33,133 nt of DNA. It comes from JADHLJ01 sp038118725. Lineage in GTDB: Bacteria; Pseudomonadota; Alphaproteobacteria; Thalassobaculales; Thalassobaculaceae. A program made the translations under genes and the position numbers. Each line of letters begins with the position of its first letter. Position 1 is the stretch's first letter. This document shows, in pieces, positions 1-8,559 of this stretch. The notes under the pieces were generated by a model that was given only the letters and a program-made list of their open reading frames with translations, was not told where the DNA came from and ran no database searches. The stretch covers positions 1-33,133 of the forward strand of contig JAYOIK010000061.1 of NCBI GenBank assembly GCA_038118725.1, written 5' to 3'.

Positions 1-91
1 GCTAAACAAAAACGCCGCCTGATGACCCCGTCACCAACTTTCGGGCATAGCTCCGGACCATGTCGCCGGGACGTTCTTCGAGACTGGAGTC

Positions 92-829
92 ATGAAGGCC
101 TGGTTCGCCGCGCCGACGGATCGCTATCCCCATGGCGTGCTCGGCGACCGGATCGAGGCCGGCGGTGTCATCATCCAGCCGCCCAGCGCCGGCGCGCCCT
201 CGGCCTTCTTGATCAACGTGCCAGAGGATTCGGTATTCGAGGATATCCAGCCCCGGATCGTCGATTTCGATGGCGACGGCATCCTCGATATCGTCGCCAT
301 CCGCTCCTATCTCGATGCCGGGGCCTCGATTTCGGTGATCGGGTATCGCGAGGGCAAGGACGGCTCGATCGCCTCATATTGGATGCAGTCACCACCCATC
401 GGCACGCCGAATCGCTGGTTAAATCCAGTCGGGGTCGCGGATTTCGATGGCGACGGCGACAAGGAGATCGTCGCGGTGGTGACCCCGCATATCGGCGGAA
501 TACTGACGATCTATGAGCGTGACGGCGACAAGCTGGAGCCCAAGGCTCTCATGCGGGATGTATCCAACCACGCCATCGGCTCGCCCGACCTGCGCCTGCA
601 CGCGTTCATCGACTGGAACGACGACGGCGTTCCGGACATCGCGGTACCAGATCAAAGCCGTTCCGTCCTGCGCTTCATCACCTTGAAGGGCGGTGTGGCC
701 GAGGAAATCGACCGGGTGGATCTCGGCTCGGAAATGATACCGCCGATGCAACAGCGGCAATGGAAGTCCGAGCCCTGGGAGATCATCGTCCGGCTAAGAG
801 ATGGTCGGGCGGTGGCGGTGTCACGGTAG
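92..829 (+). CDS. FG-GAP/VCBS repeat-containing protein, 5' end uncertain
   Basis: The 245-residue product carries three calcium-binding DxDxDG-type loops typical of FG-GAP/VCBS beta-propeller blades, at about residues 58-66, 117-125 and 174-182 (the last as DWNDDG). Proteins of this type are normally exported. This reading frame has no signal peptide: it starts directly in what looks like the mature domain (the PTDRYPHGVLGD stretch). In-frame stops lie at 20-25, and ATG 92 is the only usual start codon after them. The GGAG before it is only 2 nt away, which is a poor ribosome site. The coding look of the frame continues upstream of 92, so the real start may have been lost by a frame change or lie beyond the window edge. 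The C-terminus looks complete. The gene converges on the cyclase gene ending at 967. The family call is good; the specific role is unknown. Confidence 0.7.
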   Translation: MKAWFAAPTDRYPHGVLGDRIEAGGVIIQPPSAGAPSAFLINVPEDSVFEDIQPRIVDFDGDGILDIVAIRSYLDAGASISVIGYREGKDGSIASYWMQSPPIGTPNRWLNPVGVADFDGDGDKEIVAVVTPHIGGILTIYERDGDKLEPKALMRDVSNHAIGSPDLRLHAFIDWNDDGVPDIAVPDQSRSVLRFITLKGGVAEEIDRVDLGSEMIPPMQQRQWKSEPWEIIVRLRDGRAVAVSR

Positions 830-898
830 TTAGATGTCTTGAGGGTTCCACTGTTCAGTTTCCCACCGTTAGTTGATCGCCTTAAGCTAGACGGTATC

Positions 899-926
899 CG
901 TCGCCCTGGCGAAAGGCAGGGCGACG
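899..926. repeat. Single palindromic repeat unit (half-element)
   Basis: A perfect 10-bp inverted repeat, CGTCGCCCTG (899-908) and CAGGGCGACG (917-926), closes an 8-nt loop GCGAAAGG. It has the same core as the terminal repeats found at 25.7-25.9 kb and 27.6 kb (GTCGCCCTGGCG, then GGCAGGG). Here only one unit is present, in the gap between two convergent genes, where the hairpin could also help end transcripts from both sides. There is no T-run. Confidence 0.75.
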
Positions 927-966
927 TTTAACGGAACTGCAAGCGGAGTTAGGTACTCTTTCCCCC

Positions 967-1872
967 CTAAACCATCGCCACCGGGCGCACCGGGCAGCCC
1001 GTGGCGCCCTTGAGCTTGACCGGGAGCATCACTAGGCAGAACTCGGTGATGCCCGCCGCGATGACCTCGTCCATCAACATGTTTTCAATGAGATGCACTC
1101 CCGCCTCGGCGAGGCAGTGCTGGTGGACCGGCATCATGATCTCGGGATGCTTGGTGCCCGGCAGAACCTCGACCGCCATGTTGTCGGCACCGATCGCCAC
1201 CACGTCCAGGGAAGTGAGCCAGCGTGCCGCTTCGGCGTCGAGCCCGGGCTCTCCCGAGAGATACTTAGCGTTGTCGGCCATGAAATAGCGCCCCCAGCCG
1301 GTATTGACACAGACCACGTCACCGCTTTGCGGGGCGGTGCCGGCGGCATCGAACGCTCGCTTGAGGTCATCGACACCGACCGGGCGCCCAGCTTCGAGAT
1401 GCGCGCCGCCATCGAGACCGGACACATCCAGACAGACACCCCGGGTAACGATCGGCGGGATATGCTCCACGCCGCAATTCAACAGGCCCCAATCGCCGAC
1501 GCTTTCGTCTAGCATGTGCTCGCCGTAGAGATACTCACCCTTGGAGAAGTGGCCGAGCGCGTCGATATGGGTGCCGACATGGGTGGTCATCTCGATCCGC
1601 TCGAGATTCGAGCCGACCTCGTTGGTCGCCCCTAGAGCCGCCCTGGTCTTGCGGTTGTTCCTGGCCGTCACCGAGGAGTGGATCATATACGGCGTCTGGA
1701 CCGGGTTGATATAGGGCGCGCCCATCTCGATCACGTGCGAGAGATCGATGATTCGGCCTTCCCGCACCTTGGAGAGGGCCGCCAGCGTGGTTTTCTGGTT
1801 CAGCAGGTGGCCCGCCGCCCCGATCTCGTCGCCGGCGCCCCATCGTGAGTGGTCGTGTACACAATTGGTCAT
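967..1872 (-). CDS. Cyclase family protein (kynurenine formamidase-like metal-dependent hydrolase)
   Basis: The 301-residue product carries the family signature HxGTHxDxxxH at residues 98-108 (H98, G100, T101, H102, D104, H108), the metal site of the KynB/cyclase superfamily, whose members hydrolyse amides, esters or lactams. ATG 1872 was chosen because an AGGGGG sits about 9 nt upstream; an open frame continues to 1965 but encodes a low-complexity, arginine-rich stretch. At about 300 residues it is longer than KynB (about 210), and there are no kynurenine-pathway neighbours, so a true kynurenine formamidase role is doubtful. It is divergent from the TPR gene at 1994. Predicted to be soluble and cytoplasmic. 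The substrate is unknown. Confidence 0.85.
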   Translation of the reverse strand: MTNCVHDHSRWGAGDEIGAAGHLLNQKTTLAALSKVREGRIIDLSHVIEMGAPYINPVQTPYMIHSSVTARNNRKTRAALGATNEVGSNLERIEMTTHVGTHIDALGHFSKGEYLYGEHMLDESVGDWGLLNCGVEHIPPIVTRGVCLDVSGLDGGAHLEAGRPVGVDDLKRAFDAAGTAPQSGDVVCVNTGWGRYFMADNAKYLSGEPGLDAEAARWLTSLDVVAIGADNMAVEVLPGTKHPEIMMPVHQHCLAEAGVHLIENMLMDEVIAAGITEFCLVMLPVKLKGATGCPVRPVAMV

Positions 1873-1958
1873 GGCCCAAGCCCCCTGGTAAATGCCTCGA
1901 GCCGCGAGCTTAACCCGCCAGCCCCTCGCCGGCCAAGGCGCGCCGCGACCGCCGGCCA

Positions 1959-1985
1959 TTGACACTCACCAAATCCGGCTATATC
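1959..1985 (+). promoter_or_regulatory. Candidate sigma-70 promoter for a leaderless transcript
   Basis: TTGACA (1959-1964) is a perfect -35 match. TATATC (1980-1985) lies 15 bp downstream, a slightly short spacer. The expected transcription start at about 1991-1994 coincides with ATG 1994, so the mRNA may have no leader. A direct repeat ATCCGGC (1973-1979 and 1983-1989) spans the -10 box and could be a regulator site. Confidence 0.4.
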
Positions 1986-1993
1986 CGGCGAGG

Positions 1994-3232
1994 ATGACGG
2001 ATGACGGTTCAAAGACACTGACGATCGAGCAGGCCCTGCGGATCGCCCTCGCGGCGCAACGCGAGGGGCGTGTTGAGCAAGCGGCTTCGATCCATGCTCA
2101 AATCCTGGCACGGGACCCGGAGAACGGTGACGCGCTGCATCTCTTGGGCACACTCGAGATCGACCGAGGAAACCTGGCCGAGGCGGAGCGTTTGTTGCGC
2201 CGCGTGGTCGCGTGTTATCCCAGCGTGTCCGCTTTCAGGGCCTCGCTCGCCAAGGCGCTGCATCGCCTTGGGCGCGCCGACGAAGCAATCGGCCACGCGG
2301 CCCAGGCGCTGGCCGGCGATCCAGGCAATCCGGGCATCCGCGAGGTTGCCAACCAGATATTGCGGGTCGAACCATCGCTGGAGCTTCTGAGACTCCCCTC
2401 GTCCATCCAGCCGGTGGAGGCGCGCCCGGCGCCGGCGCCTGATGACTCTCTGGTGCTCGGCCTCGCGACCGGATATCGGACGGCGGCGCTGAAACCCTTC
2501 GTTCGCTCCTTGCGTGAGCACTACCAGGGCCCGGTCCATCTGATCGTGGACAACGACGCCGAGACCCTCGCCTTTCTCGCCGGGCATGACATTTCCACGG
2601 GTCTGGCGAAGGACCGCGCGGCGCATCCGGTAATCAACCGCTTCGCCGAGTATCGAGACTTCATCGAAACCATCGACGAGGGAACCCGTATACTTTTGAC
2701 TGACGTTTCGGACGTGGTTTTCCAGGGCAATCCCTTTGCATTTTCCGTTCGCGGCAACGGTCGCGCCGGCGCGGAGCCCGGCTTTATCGCGGTGCTGGAG
2801 GACGTCTCCCAAAGTCTCGGTTCGTGCCCCTGGAACAGCGACTGGCTGCGCGTGCATTTCGGGACGCGGATGCTCCAGCGTCTCGGCGACCGACGCATTT
2901 CCTGTATCGGGACGATCTTCGGCGATCGCGACGGACTCCTGGACTATCTGAACCGGTTTTGCCTCCTCGCCGCCTCCCTACCCGTGCCCGGTGTCTATGG
3001 CCTGGATACCGCGATCCATAACGTGCTCCTGCACCACGAGATGACGCGAGAGAGCGTGGCATTGGAAAACGGATGGCCCGTCGCGACGGTCCAGCACATG
3101 ACCGAATCAGCGATTGCGGTCAGGGGCGAAAAGATCCGACTCGAGGACGAACGTCTTCCCTTGGTGGTGCATCAATACAACCGTCGAGCCGCGATGCTCG
3201 CTCATGTCGAGCGCCGCCACGCGGGCGGCTAA
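1994..3232 (+). CDS. TPR-repeat protein with C-terminal glycosyltransferase-like domain
   Basis: The 412-residue protein has two parts. Residues ~1-125 form TPR-like helical repeats (the WxxLG-like HLLGTLEIDRGNLAEAERLLRR and the following RASLAKALHRLGRADEAIGHA pattern). Residues ~150-405 resemble nucleotide-diphospho-sugar transferases, with a DxxD-type acidic site at D237-D240 (LLTDVSDVVFQGNPF) where such enzymes hold a metal-bound sugar nucleotide. There is no signal peptide or membrane segment, so it is probably cytoplasmic. The frame is open back to 1892, but the upstream part is arginine/proline-rich and overlaps the divergent promoter region. ATG 1994 has an AGG directly against it and no properly spaced ribosome site, which fits leaderless translation. 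Donor and acceptor are unknown. Confidence 0.75.
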   Translation: MTDDGSKTLTIEQALRIALAAQREGRVEQAASIHAQILARDPENGDALHLLGTLEIDRGNLAEAERLLRRVVACYPSVSAFRASLAKALHRLGRADEAIGHAAQALAGDPGNPGIREVANQILRVEPSLELLRLPSSIQPVEARPAPAPDDSLVLGLATGYRTAALKPFVRSLREHYQGPVHLIVDNDAETLAFLAGHDISTGLAKDRAAHPVINRFAEYRDFIETIDEGTRILLTDVSDVVFQGNPFAFSVRGNGRAGAEPGFIAVLEDVSQSLGSCPWNSDWLRVHFGTRMLQRLGDRRISCIGTIFGDRDGLLDYLNRFCLLAASLPVPGVYGLDTAIHNVLLHHEMTRESVALENGWPVATVQHMTESAIAVRGEKIRLEDERLPLVVHQYNRRAAMLAHVERRHAGG

Positions 3233-3311
3233 TCCACGTGGTTGCGAGCGCGCCGAAAATCCTTTAGGAAAAGCCGCACTCCCGCACGGATCGAGAACCG
3301 ACGGAGCCCTC

Positions 3312-4499
3312 GTGTCCCCGCCTAATAACAATGCCGAGTTGACGCGCCGCGCGTTGCTCCCCGCTGGCCTGCGCGATGTCCTTCCGCCAGACGCCGCGCA
3401 TGAAGCCGCGACCATCGAATCACTGATCCGGTGCTTCGAGACGCATGGCTACGAGCGGATCAAACCGCCGCTCGTCGAGTTCGAGGATTCGCTGTTTTCA
3501 GGCCCCGGCGCGGCGATGACCGAAAGCACTTTTCGCCTCATGGATCCGATTTCACGGCGCATGATGGGGCTTCGCGCCGATGTGACGGTTCAGGTCGCCA
3601 GGATCGCGGCCACCCGGCTCGGCCATGTGCCACGCCCGCTCCGGCTCTGCTATGGCGGCGAGGTTTTGCGGGTAACCCCCGGTCAGCTGAACCCGGAACG
3701 GCAATTGGTCCAGGTCGGCGCCGAACTGGTCGGGGCCGATACGATCGAGGCCGACACAGAGGTGATCCTGCTGGCGCTTGACGCGTTGCGCGCGGTGGGC
3801 ACGCCAAGGATGTCGGTCGATATCACCGCGCCGCGACTGGTGCCGGAGCTGCTCAAATCATTCGATCTGGACGAAACAAGGGCGGAGAGCCTACGGACGG
3901 CGATAGACCGCAAGGATACCGCCGGCGTCGAGCGGCATGGCGGACAGGCCGCCGAGACGCTCACCGCCCTGATGGCCGCCGCCGGAGAGCACGAGGACGG
4001 CGCGCGTCACCTGGGCGAGCTGTCCTTGCCTCGGTCGGTGCAAGACATCGTCGACCGGCTCATCGCGGTGGCGGCACGGGTCGCGGCCGAGGAACCCAAA
4101 CTGTCGGTCACCATCGACCCGGTGGAGAACCGGGGGTTCGAATACTATACCGGCCTCGGCTTCAGCCTGTTCTCGCGCGGGGTACGCGGCGAGTTGGGCC
4201 GCGGCGGACGCTATCAGGTCGACGGCCTGGACAGCGAAGGTTCTTGCGGCATGACCCTTTATATGGAGACCGTGATCCGCGCGATCGCCGAACCAACGCC
4301 CCGGGAGCGGCTGTTCCTGCCCAGCGGTACATCACGCACCATGGCCGCGGCCCTGCGCGATCAAGGCTGGATCACCGTCGCCGGTCTCGATCCGAGCGTC
4401 GCCGCCGACGCGGACGCCGGACGCCTTGGATGCACCCATGTCCTGCGAGATGGCTCTCCCGTGCCGCTCGCGCCCGAACCCCCCACCCAGAAATCCTAA
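3312..4499 (+). CDS. hisZ: ATP phosphoribosyltransferase regulatory subunit HisZ
   Basis: HisZ is a catalytically inactive histidyl-tRNA-synthetase paralogue that partners the short form of HisG in the first step of histidine synthesis. The 395-residue product keeps the class II synthetase core (LPAGLRDVLPPDA near the N-terminus, then RMMGLRADVTVQVARI, PLRLCYGGEVLR and the glycine-rich ELGRGGRY) but is shorter than HisRS and lacks the anticodon-binding domain. GTG 3312 was chosen: CGGAG lies 5 nt upstream and the protein then begins just before the conserved domain; the frame is open back to 3114 without homology-like sequence. purA starts 17 bp after the stop, so the two genes are probably co-transcribed. 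No hisG is in the window. Confidence 0.9.
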   Translation: MSPPNNNAELTRRALLPAGLRDVLPPDAAHEAATIESLIRCFETHGYERIKPPLVEFEDSLFSGPGAAMTESTFRLMDPISRRMMGLRADVTVQVARIAATRLGHVPRPLRLCYGGEVLRVTPGQLNPERQLVQVGAELVGADTIEADTEVILLALDALRAVGTPRMSVDITAPRLVPELLKSFDLDETRAESLRTAIDRKDTAGVERHGGQAAETLTALMAAAGEHEDGARHLGELSLPRSVQDIVDRLIAVAARVAAEEPKLSVTIDPVENRGFEYYTGLGFSLFSRGVRGELGRGGRYQVDGLDSEGSCGMTLYMETVIRAIAEPTPRERLFLPSGTSRTMAAALRDQGWITVAGLDPSVAADADAGRLGCTHVLRDGSPVPLAPEPPTQKS

Positions 4500-4515
4500 T
4501 CAGGAAGCAAAGATC

Positions 4516-5808
4516 ATGCGAAATGTCGCCGTAGTCGGCGCCCAATGGGGTGACGAAGGCAAGGGAAAGATTGTCGACTGGCTGTCCGAGCAAGCCGATG
4601 TCGTGGTGCGCTTTCAGGGTGGACACAACGCGGGCCATACCCTGGTCGTCGGCGACACGACCTATAAGTTGAGCCTGCTGCCCTCGGGCGTGGTACGGCC
4701 CGAGAAACTCTCGGTCATCGGCGCCGGCGTGGTGGTCGATCCCTGGGCCTTGCTCTCGGAGATCGAAACCGTTCGCGAACTCGGCGTGGCGGTATCGCCG
4801 GAGACACTGCTTCTGGCGGACAACGCCACCCTGATTCTCGCGGTCCACAGACAGATCGACAAGGCCCGCGAGGCCCTGCGTGGCGAGCGCAAGATCGGCA
4901 CCACCGGTCGCGGGATCGGTCCGGCCTACGAGGACAAGGTTGCCCGCCGCGCCATTCGGGTTTCCGACCTCGGCGACGCGGACGAGTTGCGGCGCAAGCT
5001 CGAGGATCTCTACGCCCATCACAATATCTACCTGAAGGCCGCCGGTGAACCCGAGGCGTCGGTCGACGAAGCCTTCGCGGACCTTTCCGGGATCGCGCCA
5101 CGCATCCTGGCCTTCGCGGCACCGGTCTGGCGACACCTGGAAGAGTTACGACGGCGGGACCGGCGTATCCTTTTCGAGGGCGCTCAGGGCATCATGCTGG
5201 ACGTGGACCACGGCACCTACCCGTTTGTCACCTCGTCCAATACCGTCGCCGGCCAGGCCGCCACGGGTTCGGGAACCGGGCCGACCACGATCGGCTATGT
5301 CCTGGGCATCACCAAGGCCTATACAACCCGAGTCGGCAGCGGCCCGTTTCCGAGCGAGTTGACCGACGAGATCGGCCAGCAACTGGGCGAGCGGGGACGC
5401 GAATTCGGAACCGTGACCGGGCGCAAGCGCCGCTGCGGCTGGTTTGACGCGGTTATGGTTCGCCAGGCGATCAAAACCGCCGGCATCACTGGAATCGCGC
5501 TGACCAAGCTCGACGTGCTCGACGGCCTTGAGGAACTCAAGGTCTGTGACGGTTATGAGCTGGACGGCGAGCGGATCGACTATTTCCCGAGCGGCGCGCG
5601 CGCGCAAGCCTCGGTTCGGCCGATCTACCGGACCTTGGAAGGTTGGACCGAGAGCACCCAGGGCGCGCGATCCTGGGCCGACCTGCCGGGAAACGCGGTA
5701 AAATACATTCGCCTGATCGAGGAGTTGATCGACGCACCGGTCTCGATGCTCTCCACCAGCCCGGAACGCGAGGACACGATCCTGGTCAAGAATCCATTCT
5801 TGGACTAG
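4516..5808 (+). CDS. purA: Adenylosuccinate synthetase
   Basis: PurA joins IMP and aspartate using GTP, the first committed step to AMP. The 430-residue length is exactly the family's usual size. The N-terminal GAQWGDEGKGK loop with its catalytic aspartate, the GGHNAGHT loop with its catalytic histidine, GTTGRGIGPAYEDK, GAQGIMLDVDHGTYPFVTSSNT (IMP binding), VTGRKRRCGWFDAV and the LTKLDVLDGL guanine-binding segment are all intact. ATG 4516 is preceded by AGGA and begins at the conserved MRNVAVVGAQWG. It follows hisZ closely. Cytoplasmic housekeeping enzyme. Confidence 0.98.
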   Translation: MRNVAVVGAQWGDEGKGKIVDWLSEQADVVVRFQGGHNAGHTLVVGDTTYKLSLLPSGVVRPEKLSVIGAGVVVDPWALLSEIETVRELGVAVSPETLLLADNATLILAVHRQIDKAREALRGERKIGTTGRGIGPAYEDKVARRAIRVSDLGDADELRRKLEDLYAHHNIYLKAAGEPEASVDEAFADLSGIAPRILAFAAPVWRHLEELRRRDRRILFEGAQGIMLDVDHGTYPFVTSSNTVAGQAATGSGTGPTTIGYVLGITKAYTTRVGSGPFPSELTDEIGQQLGERGREFGTVTGRKRRCGWFDAVMVRQAIKTAGITGIALTKLDVLDGLEELKVCDGYELDGERIDYFPSGARAQASVRPIYRTLEGWTESTQGARSWADLPGNAVKYIRLIEELIDAPVSMLSTSPEREDTILVKNPFLD

Positions 5809-5915
5809 GAAGGCGCGGTCCCGCGACGACCATGCACGGAACCGGCGTTTTACGGTACACTCGCCTGGGATAGTCCGCGATTTGAGGTTGTCCCGCGCGA
5901 CTGGGAGGCTGGGTC

Positions 5916-7916
5916 ATGGCCAAGGTGGTTCTGAAGGACAGGTTCGAGATCGACGACGCGGTGCCGTTGCCGCATTTCGATTCTCCAACCGCGAAGGCCT
6001 TTCAATGCACCGGTCGCACCGCGGAATACGGCGATCTGCTGGCGCTGGTCTGCGACCCCAATATCCCCATTCGCTCCGAGACCATGGAGGCGTTGCGCGG
6101 ATTCTCCGGCATCGGCCTGTTGAAGTTCATCGATTCAGGCGTGGTTAACTGGTCCGCCGCAAATCGACGACAACCGGCGCTGATTTTCGACCTGCCCGGT
6201 GGCACCCGGGTGTTCGAGAATTTGAACTCAACGATCCAGCCATTGAGCGACGACCAGTTGATCAAGGGCTTTCTCACCCCAGCCGTGAACACCCTGAGAG
6301 AGTTATCGGCGCGCGGAATCACTCACCGCAACATTCGGCCCAACAATCTTTACTATAGCGATGCCAGCGAACGGCTGATCATGTTGGGCGAGTGTGTATC
6401 CGCGCCGCCCGGCCTTAACCAGCCGCTGCATTTCGAGGCGCTGGAATGCGCCATGGCCGACGAAACCGGACGGGGCGAAGGAGCGATCTCGGACGATCTT
6501 TTCGCCCTAGGCGTGACACTCCTCAGCCTGCTGATCGGGCGAAACCCGGTCGCCAATATCCCAGACCCGCAACAATATGTCTTCGACCGAATAAATCTCG
6601 GCTCCTACGCGAATATCGTCGGCGTTCATCGCATTCAGATGAACATGATGGAATTGCTGCGTGGCTTGCTGGCCGATGACACACGGGAGCGATGGTCGGT
6701 TCGTGACGTTCAGCTTTGGCTGGGTGGTCGGCGCCTGACGCCGAAGCAGGTGAAACTGCCGCCCAAGGCCGCGCGCCCCCTGACCATAGGCGGCATGGAA
6801 CATGAGAATGTTAGATCGGCCGCGCATGGATTCGGACGAAACTGGAGCATGGGCGGCGACGTCGCGCGCGGCGCGGATTTCGACAACTGGATACGACGAA
6901 GTCTTAACGACGAAAACGTTGTCGAAAATCTTAACCGGGTGGTCGGCAACGCCCAGGCCATTCAAGCCTCGCCAAAGGCCGATGACGCCCGGCTGGTAAC
7001 TCGCGTTTGCATGGCGCTCGATCCGCCCGCGCCGCTGCGGCACCAAGGGTTTTCAACCCATATCGACGGTATCGGACCGACCTTGGCGATCGGTTTTACC
7101 AAGGATCAGGTCCGCGAAAACATCGCGGCCTTCATCAATGGTCGTTTCCTGCAACAATGGATGGCTCTGCAATCGCGAACCAAGAGCGAAATTCTCCAGG
7201 TCTACTCGGTCTTGGAGAAGTTACCAGGCTTGCTCAATCAACCTGGGCCGGGTTTCGGAATCGAGCGTTGTCTGTACGAGCTCAACCCCTATGGCCATTG
7301 TATGAGTGGGATGATTGATCATCTGTACATCACCCGCCCGGAGGAGTTGGTGCCGGCGCTTGAGGCCGTCGCGCAAGGGAACGAGCTACCACCAATCCCC
7401 ATGGACCGACATGTCGCGGCCTTTCTCGCCGCGCGATCCGAGGAAATCGACGACCGCATCCTGCGCCCGCTTTCGGCCCTGGATGAGCGACCGGCCGGCG
7501 ACGCGATCAAAGTTTTGAGAATCCTCTCGCGCGTGCAGTCGGTCTATCGCAACGGCGCCGCGCCGGGTCTCTGCGCCTGGTTTCAGGCGCTGACCACGCC
7601 GGCCGTGAATTCCTACCACAATCTCAAGATGCGCCAGCAAATCGAGACCGCCGTGGGTCGCGCCGCCGAAACCGGGTTTCTCGCCGAGCTTCTAAAGATC
7701 TTTGATGACGCCAAGGCAATCCAACGTGACGAGCAAGGTTATGCCCGCGCTCAACAGGAACACGCCCAGTGTTCCGCCCAGATGCAGCAGATGGCCCTCA
7801 GCCTCGAAAACCGGGAGAATCTGGCGAGCGAGCTGGGAGAACAGGTCGCCGCGGTCATTTCAGGCGTTCTCGGCAGCATCGGCGCCACGACGGCGATCAT
7901 ATTCTATATGATATGA
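5916..7916 (+). CDS. Protein kinase-like protein, predicted pseudokinase with C-terminal membrane anchor
   Basis: The 666-residue protein begins with a protein-kinase-like fold (about residues 30-285). The C-lobe skeleton is clear: ITHRNIRPNN (136-144) stands where active kinases have HRDLKPxN, and SDDLFALGVTLLSLLIG (192-208) matches the helix-F aspartate region. Catalytic residues are missing: the HRD aspartate is N139, the catalytic-loop lysine is R141, the DFG position reads G158-E159-C160, and no strand-3 lysine is evident. Residues ~285-600 are helical with no domain I recognise. Residues ~610-640 look like a coiled coil, and the last ~22 residues are a hydrophobic tail that could anchor it in the inner membrane. 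GGGAGG lies 7 nt before ATG 5916. It follows purA by 107 bp and precedes a small membrane protein that may be its partner. Its function is unknown. Confidence 0.85.
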   Translation: MAKVVLKDRFEIDDAVPLPHFDSPTAKAFQCTGRTAEYGDLLALVCDPNIPIRSETMEALRGFSGIGLLKFIDSGVVNWSAANRRQPALIFDLPGGTRVFENLNSTIQPLSDDQLIKGFLTPAVNTLRELSARGITHRNIRPNNLYYSDASERLIMLGECVSAPPGLNQPLHFEALECAMADETGRGEGAISDDLFALGVTLLSLLIGRNPVANIPDPQQYVFDRINLGSYANIVGVHRIQMNMMELLRGLLADDTRERWSVRDVQLWLGGRRLTPKQVKLPPKAARPLTIGGMEHENVRSAAHGFGRNWSMGGDVARGADFDNWIRRSLNDENVVENLNRVVGNAQAIQASPKADDARLVTRVCMALDPPAPLRHQGFSTHIDGIGPTLAIGFTKDQVRENIAAFINGRFLQQWMALQSRTKSEILQVYSVLEKLPGLLNQPGPGFGIERCLYELNPYGHCMSGMIDHLYITRPEELVPALEAVAQGNELPPIPMDRHVAAFLAARSEEIDDRILRPLSALDERPAGDAIKVLRILSRVQSVYRNGAAPGLCAWFQALTTPAVNSYHNLKMRQQIETAVGRAAETGFLAELLKIFDDAKAIQRDEQGYARAQQEHAQCSAQMQQMALSLENRENLASELGEQVAAVISGVLGSIGATTAIIFYMI

Positions 7917-8009
7917 GCTTGGATGATTTGATTTTGGACCGGCGGCGGGGATTTCTGCTAAAAGCATGGCCACTCTCACCGCCGATCTGACAATGGACGG
8001 GTAAAGACA

Positions 8010-8489
8010 ATGGCGACGAGATCGGCAAGCGCGGCCTCGACAAAGGCGATCATATTGCTGGTCGTCGCCGGTTTGCTCGTCTTCACCCTACCGACGGTGC
8101 TTATTCTTTGCGTCGGCATGTTACCGACCTTCGCGGCATTTCTGATCGACCGGCGCCGCGAAAAGTACACGACACTCTGTGTCGGAAGCATGAATTTCGT
8201 CGGTGTGATCCCCTTCCTGGCCACTCTGTGGACAGAGGACCATTCCTTTGACAAGGCATTTGAAATTCTCGGTGACCCGCTAGGCTGGCTGATGATGCTC
8301 GGTTCGGCGGGGATCGGTTGGGCGATCTACTTCGTCGCGCCGAATATCGTCGCGATGTTCATGGCGGCACGGATCGAGCAACGGATCGAGCGGCTGAAAC
8401 ACCGTCAAACCGATCTTGTGGAAGAATGGGGACCGGGCGTCTCCGGAAGCGAGGATGACGAGGGTAACGAGCCTAACCAGGGCGGGTAA
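8010..8489 (+). CDS. Small integral membrane protein of unknown function
   Basis: The 159-residue product has hydrophobic segments at about residues 12-45 (probably two helices), 56-75 and 88-115, then a charged amphipathic stretch (RIEQRIERLKHRQTDLVEEW) and an acidic tail. No known family is recognised. It starts 93 bp after the pseudokinase gene, on the same strand and without a clear terminator between, so the two are probably co-transcribed. Because the pseudokinase also has a membrane tail, a two-protein membrane complex is a reasonable inference. It converges on rpoH. Confidence 0.8.
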   Translation: MATRSASAASTKAIILLVVAGLLVFTLPTVLILCVGMLPTFAAFLIDRRREKYTTLCVGSMNFVGVIPFLATLWTEDHSFDKAFEILGDPLGWLMMLGSAGIGWAIYFVAPNIVAMFMAARIEQRIERLKHRQTDLVEEWGPGVSGSEDDEGNEPNQGG

Positions 8490-8506
8490 TCGTTAGATCA
8501 CCCGCC
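8481..8506. terminator. Hairpin at the convergent 3' ends of the membrane protein gene and rpoH
   Basis: GGCGGGT (8481-8487) pairs with ACCCGCC (8500-8506); the inner ATC and GAT can extend the stem. It overlaps the stop codon of the plus-strand gene. A second short hairpin TATCAGG/CCTGATA (8558-8574) overlaps the rpoH stop. Neither has a T-run, so a terminator role is only suggested. Confidence 0.35.
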
Positions 8507-8559
8507 AACCGCCTTCGACGCCCTCGCGCTGGTTGCTGTCTTCGGACTTCCCGGGCTTA

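Noticed and set aside
22..516. 164-residue frame at the window start
   Set aside because: Overlaps the FG-GAP gene in another frame; arginine-rich and without the propeller motifs. Its first part may still be a piece of a displaced N-terminus, but this cannot be shown.
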